41,597 nt of DNA from Chloroflexota bacterium (GTDB taxonomy: Bacteria > Chloroflexota > Dehalococcoidia > Lucifugimonadales > Lucifugimonadaceae), in assembly GCA_018650845.1 (NCBI GenBank), contig JABIFF010000021.1:80163-121759 (forward strand). Direction: 5' to 3'. Shown piece after piece: positions 41,352 through 41,597 of the stretch. Under the pieces are notes generated by a model. That model did not search any database and was not told the origin of the DNA. It worked only from the letters and a program-made list of their open reading frames with translations. Within the stretch, counting starts at the first letter, position 1. Each line of letters starts with the position of its first letter. A program made the position numbers and the translations under genes.

Positions 41352-41597
41352 GAATCTTCGGGCCACCCGCTCAGTGCCTACTGAGGGGGGAAAGCCTGAT
41401 GCGCTGTACGGCTGGCCTGAAGATGGCCTGTGTTCAAGAGGTTTCCGGCCGGGGAATACTCTCGAATGCACTACATAAGGGCTTGTGTAACTTTCCTGAT
41501 TTTTTTAGTTCAGGTTCATTACGTTCCGGAGGCCAGGCGGGATTGCACGCTGAACTGTCAGCGGCGCACCGAGCTGTGGAGTGAGTTCTAGGACGAA
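41352..41597 (+). other. Structured, G-rich noncoding sequence, unidentified
   Basis: From 41352 to the window end no typical gene is seen. On the + strand the composition shifts to G-rich with AGGGGGGAAAGCC and GGCCGGGGAATAC runs, unlike the C-rich sense strands of forward genes here. Hairpin CTCAGT-GCCT-ACTGAG (41370-41385) and GGCC-TGAAGAT-GGCC are visible. It does not match tmRNA, SRP RNA, RNase P or 6S motifs that I know. A 61-codon frame (41399-41584) has no protein-like character. It may be a noncoding RNA or the leader of a gene beyond the edge. Confidence 0.35.

Noticed and set aside
41386..41410. Fragment of 16S rRNA (AAAGCCTGATGC)
   Set aside because: A 12-base chance match to a 16S segment; the flanking sequence does not continue as rRNA.
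41399..41584. 61-codon reading frame at the window end
   Set aside because: No ribosome site, unusual codon use and no recognisable protein features in a region that looks structured and noncoding.

Overview
The window is a gene-dense piece of a bacterial chromosome of roughly half GC. It carries about 42 protein genes, one tRNA-Glu and an unusually rich set of short dispersed palindromic repeats. I see no rRNA, CRISPR array, transposase, integrase or phage gene. The mix of housekeeping genes with a catabolic region (enolase-superfamily dehydratase, DHDPS-like lyase, zinc dehydrogenase, metal amidohydrolase, MFS carriers, an F420-dependent-type NADP oxidoreductase) and several Thr/Pro-rich lipoproteins suggests a Chloroflexota bacterium, possibly Dehalococcoidia of the marine SAR202 type. 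That placement is inference from gene content; no rRNA is present to test it.

Layout. 1-2729: two related lipoproteins (the first cut by the window edge) and a HypE/AIR-synthase-like protein. 2867-6775: bifunctional (p)ppGpp synthetase/hydrolase, ribosomal protein S20, a His-rich protein and an overlapping Excalibur-domain lipoprotein. 7156-11485: LexA with a good promoter and a candidate operator, TatA, and on the opposite strand the overlapping run TrmA/RlmD-type methyltransferase, Maf, TatB, TatC. 11694-17054: lipoyl synthase, RsmI, methionyl-tRNA synthetase, a long-chain polyprenyl diphosphate synthase and endonuclease III, all forward. 17283-17400: tRNA-Glu(UUC) with a strong terminator.

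17673-32897 is the accessory, mostly catabolic half: enolase-superfamily dehydratase, Nudix hydrolase with a coupled CxxC microprotein, a reverse cluster with a degenerate receiver protein, dehydrogenase, DHDPS-like lyase, 2H phosphoesterase, an MFS carrier flanked by two tiny membrane proteins and an amidohydrolase, an OPA-like carrier, a lipoprotein, two NAD(P)-binding enzymes and an aldo-keto reductase. 33054-41040: ABC-2 exporter pair, MerR-type regulator, TPR protein, a stand-alone 10-formyl-THF hydrolase-like protein, an alpha/beta hydrolase and MutS2. 41041-41597 holds repeats, a 13-bp perfect hairpin and G-rich sequence I cannot identify.

The most notable signal is a composite palindromic repeat (called D here) with copies near 17.5, 21.6, 24.0, 26.9, 28.8, 31.7 and 41.2 kb. 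Its hairpins keep pairing although the bases change between copies. One copy lies in frame inside the central loop of an MFS transporter. Others abut start codons and appear to supply Shine-Dalgarno-like GGAG sequences. A second family (A) is a shorter palindrome that also shows a compensatory base-pair change.
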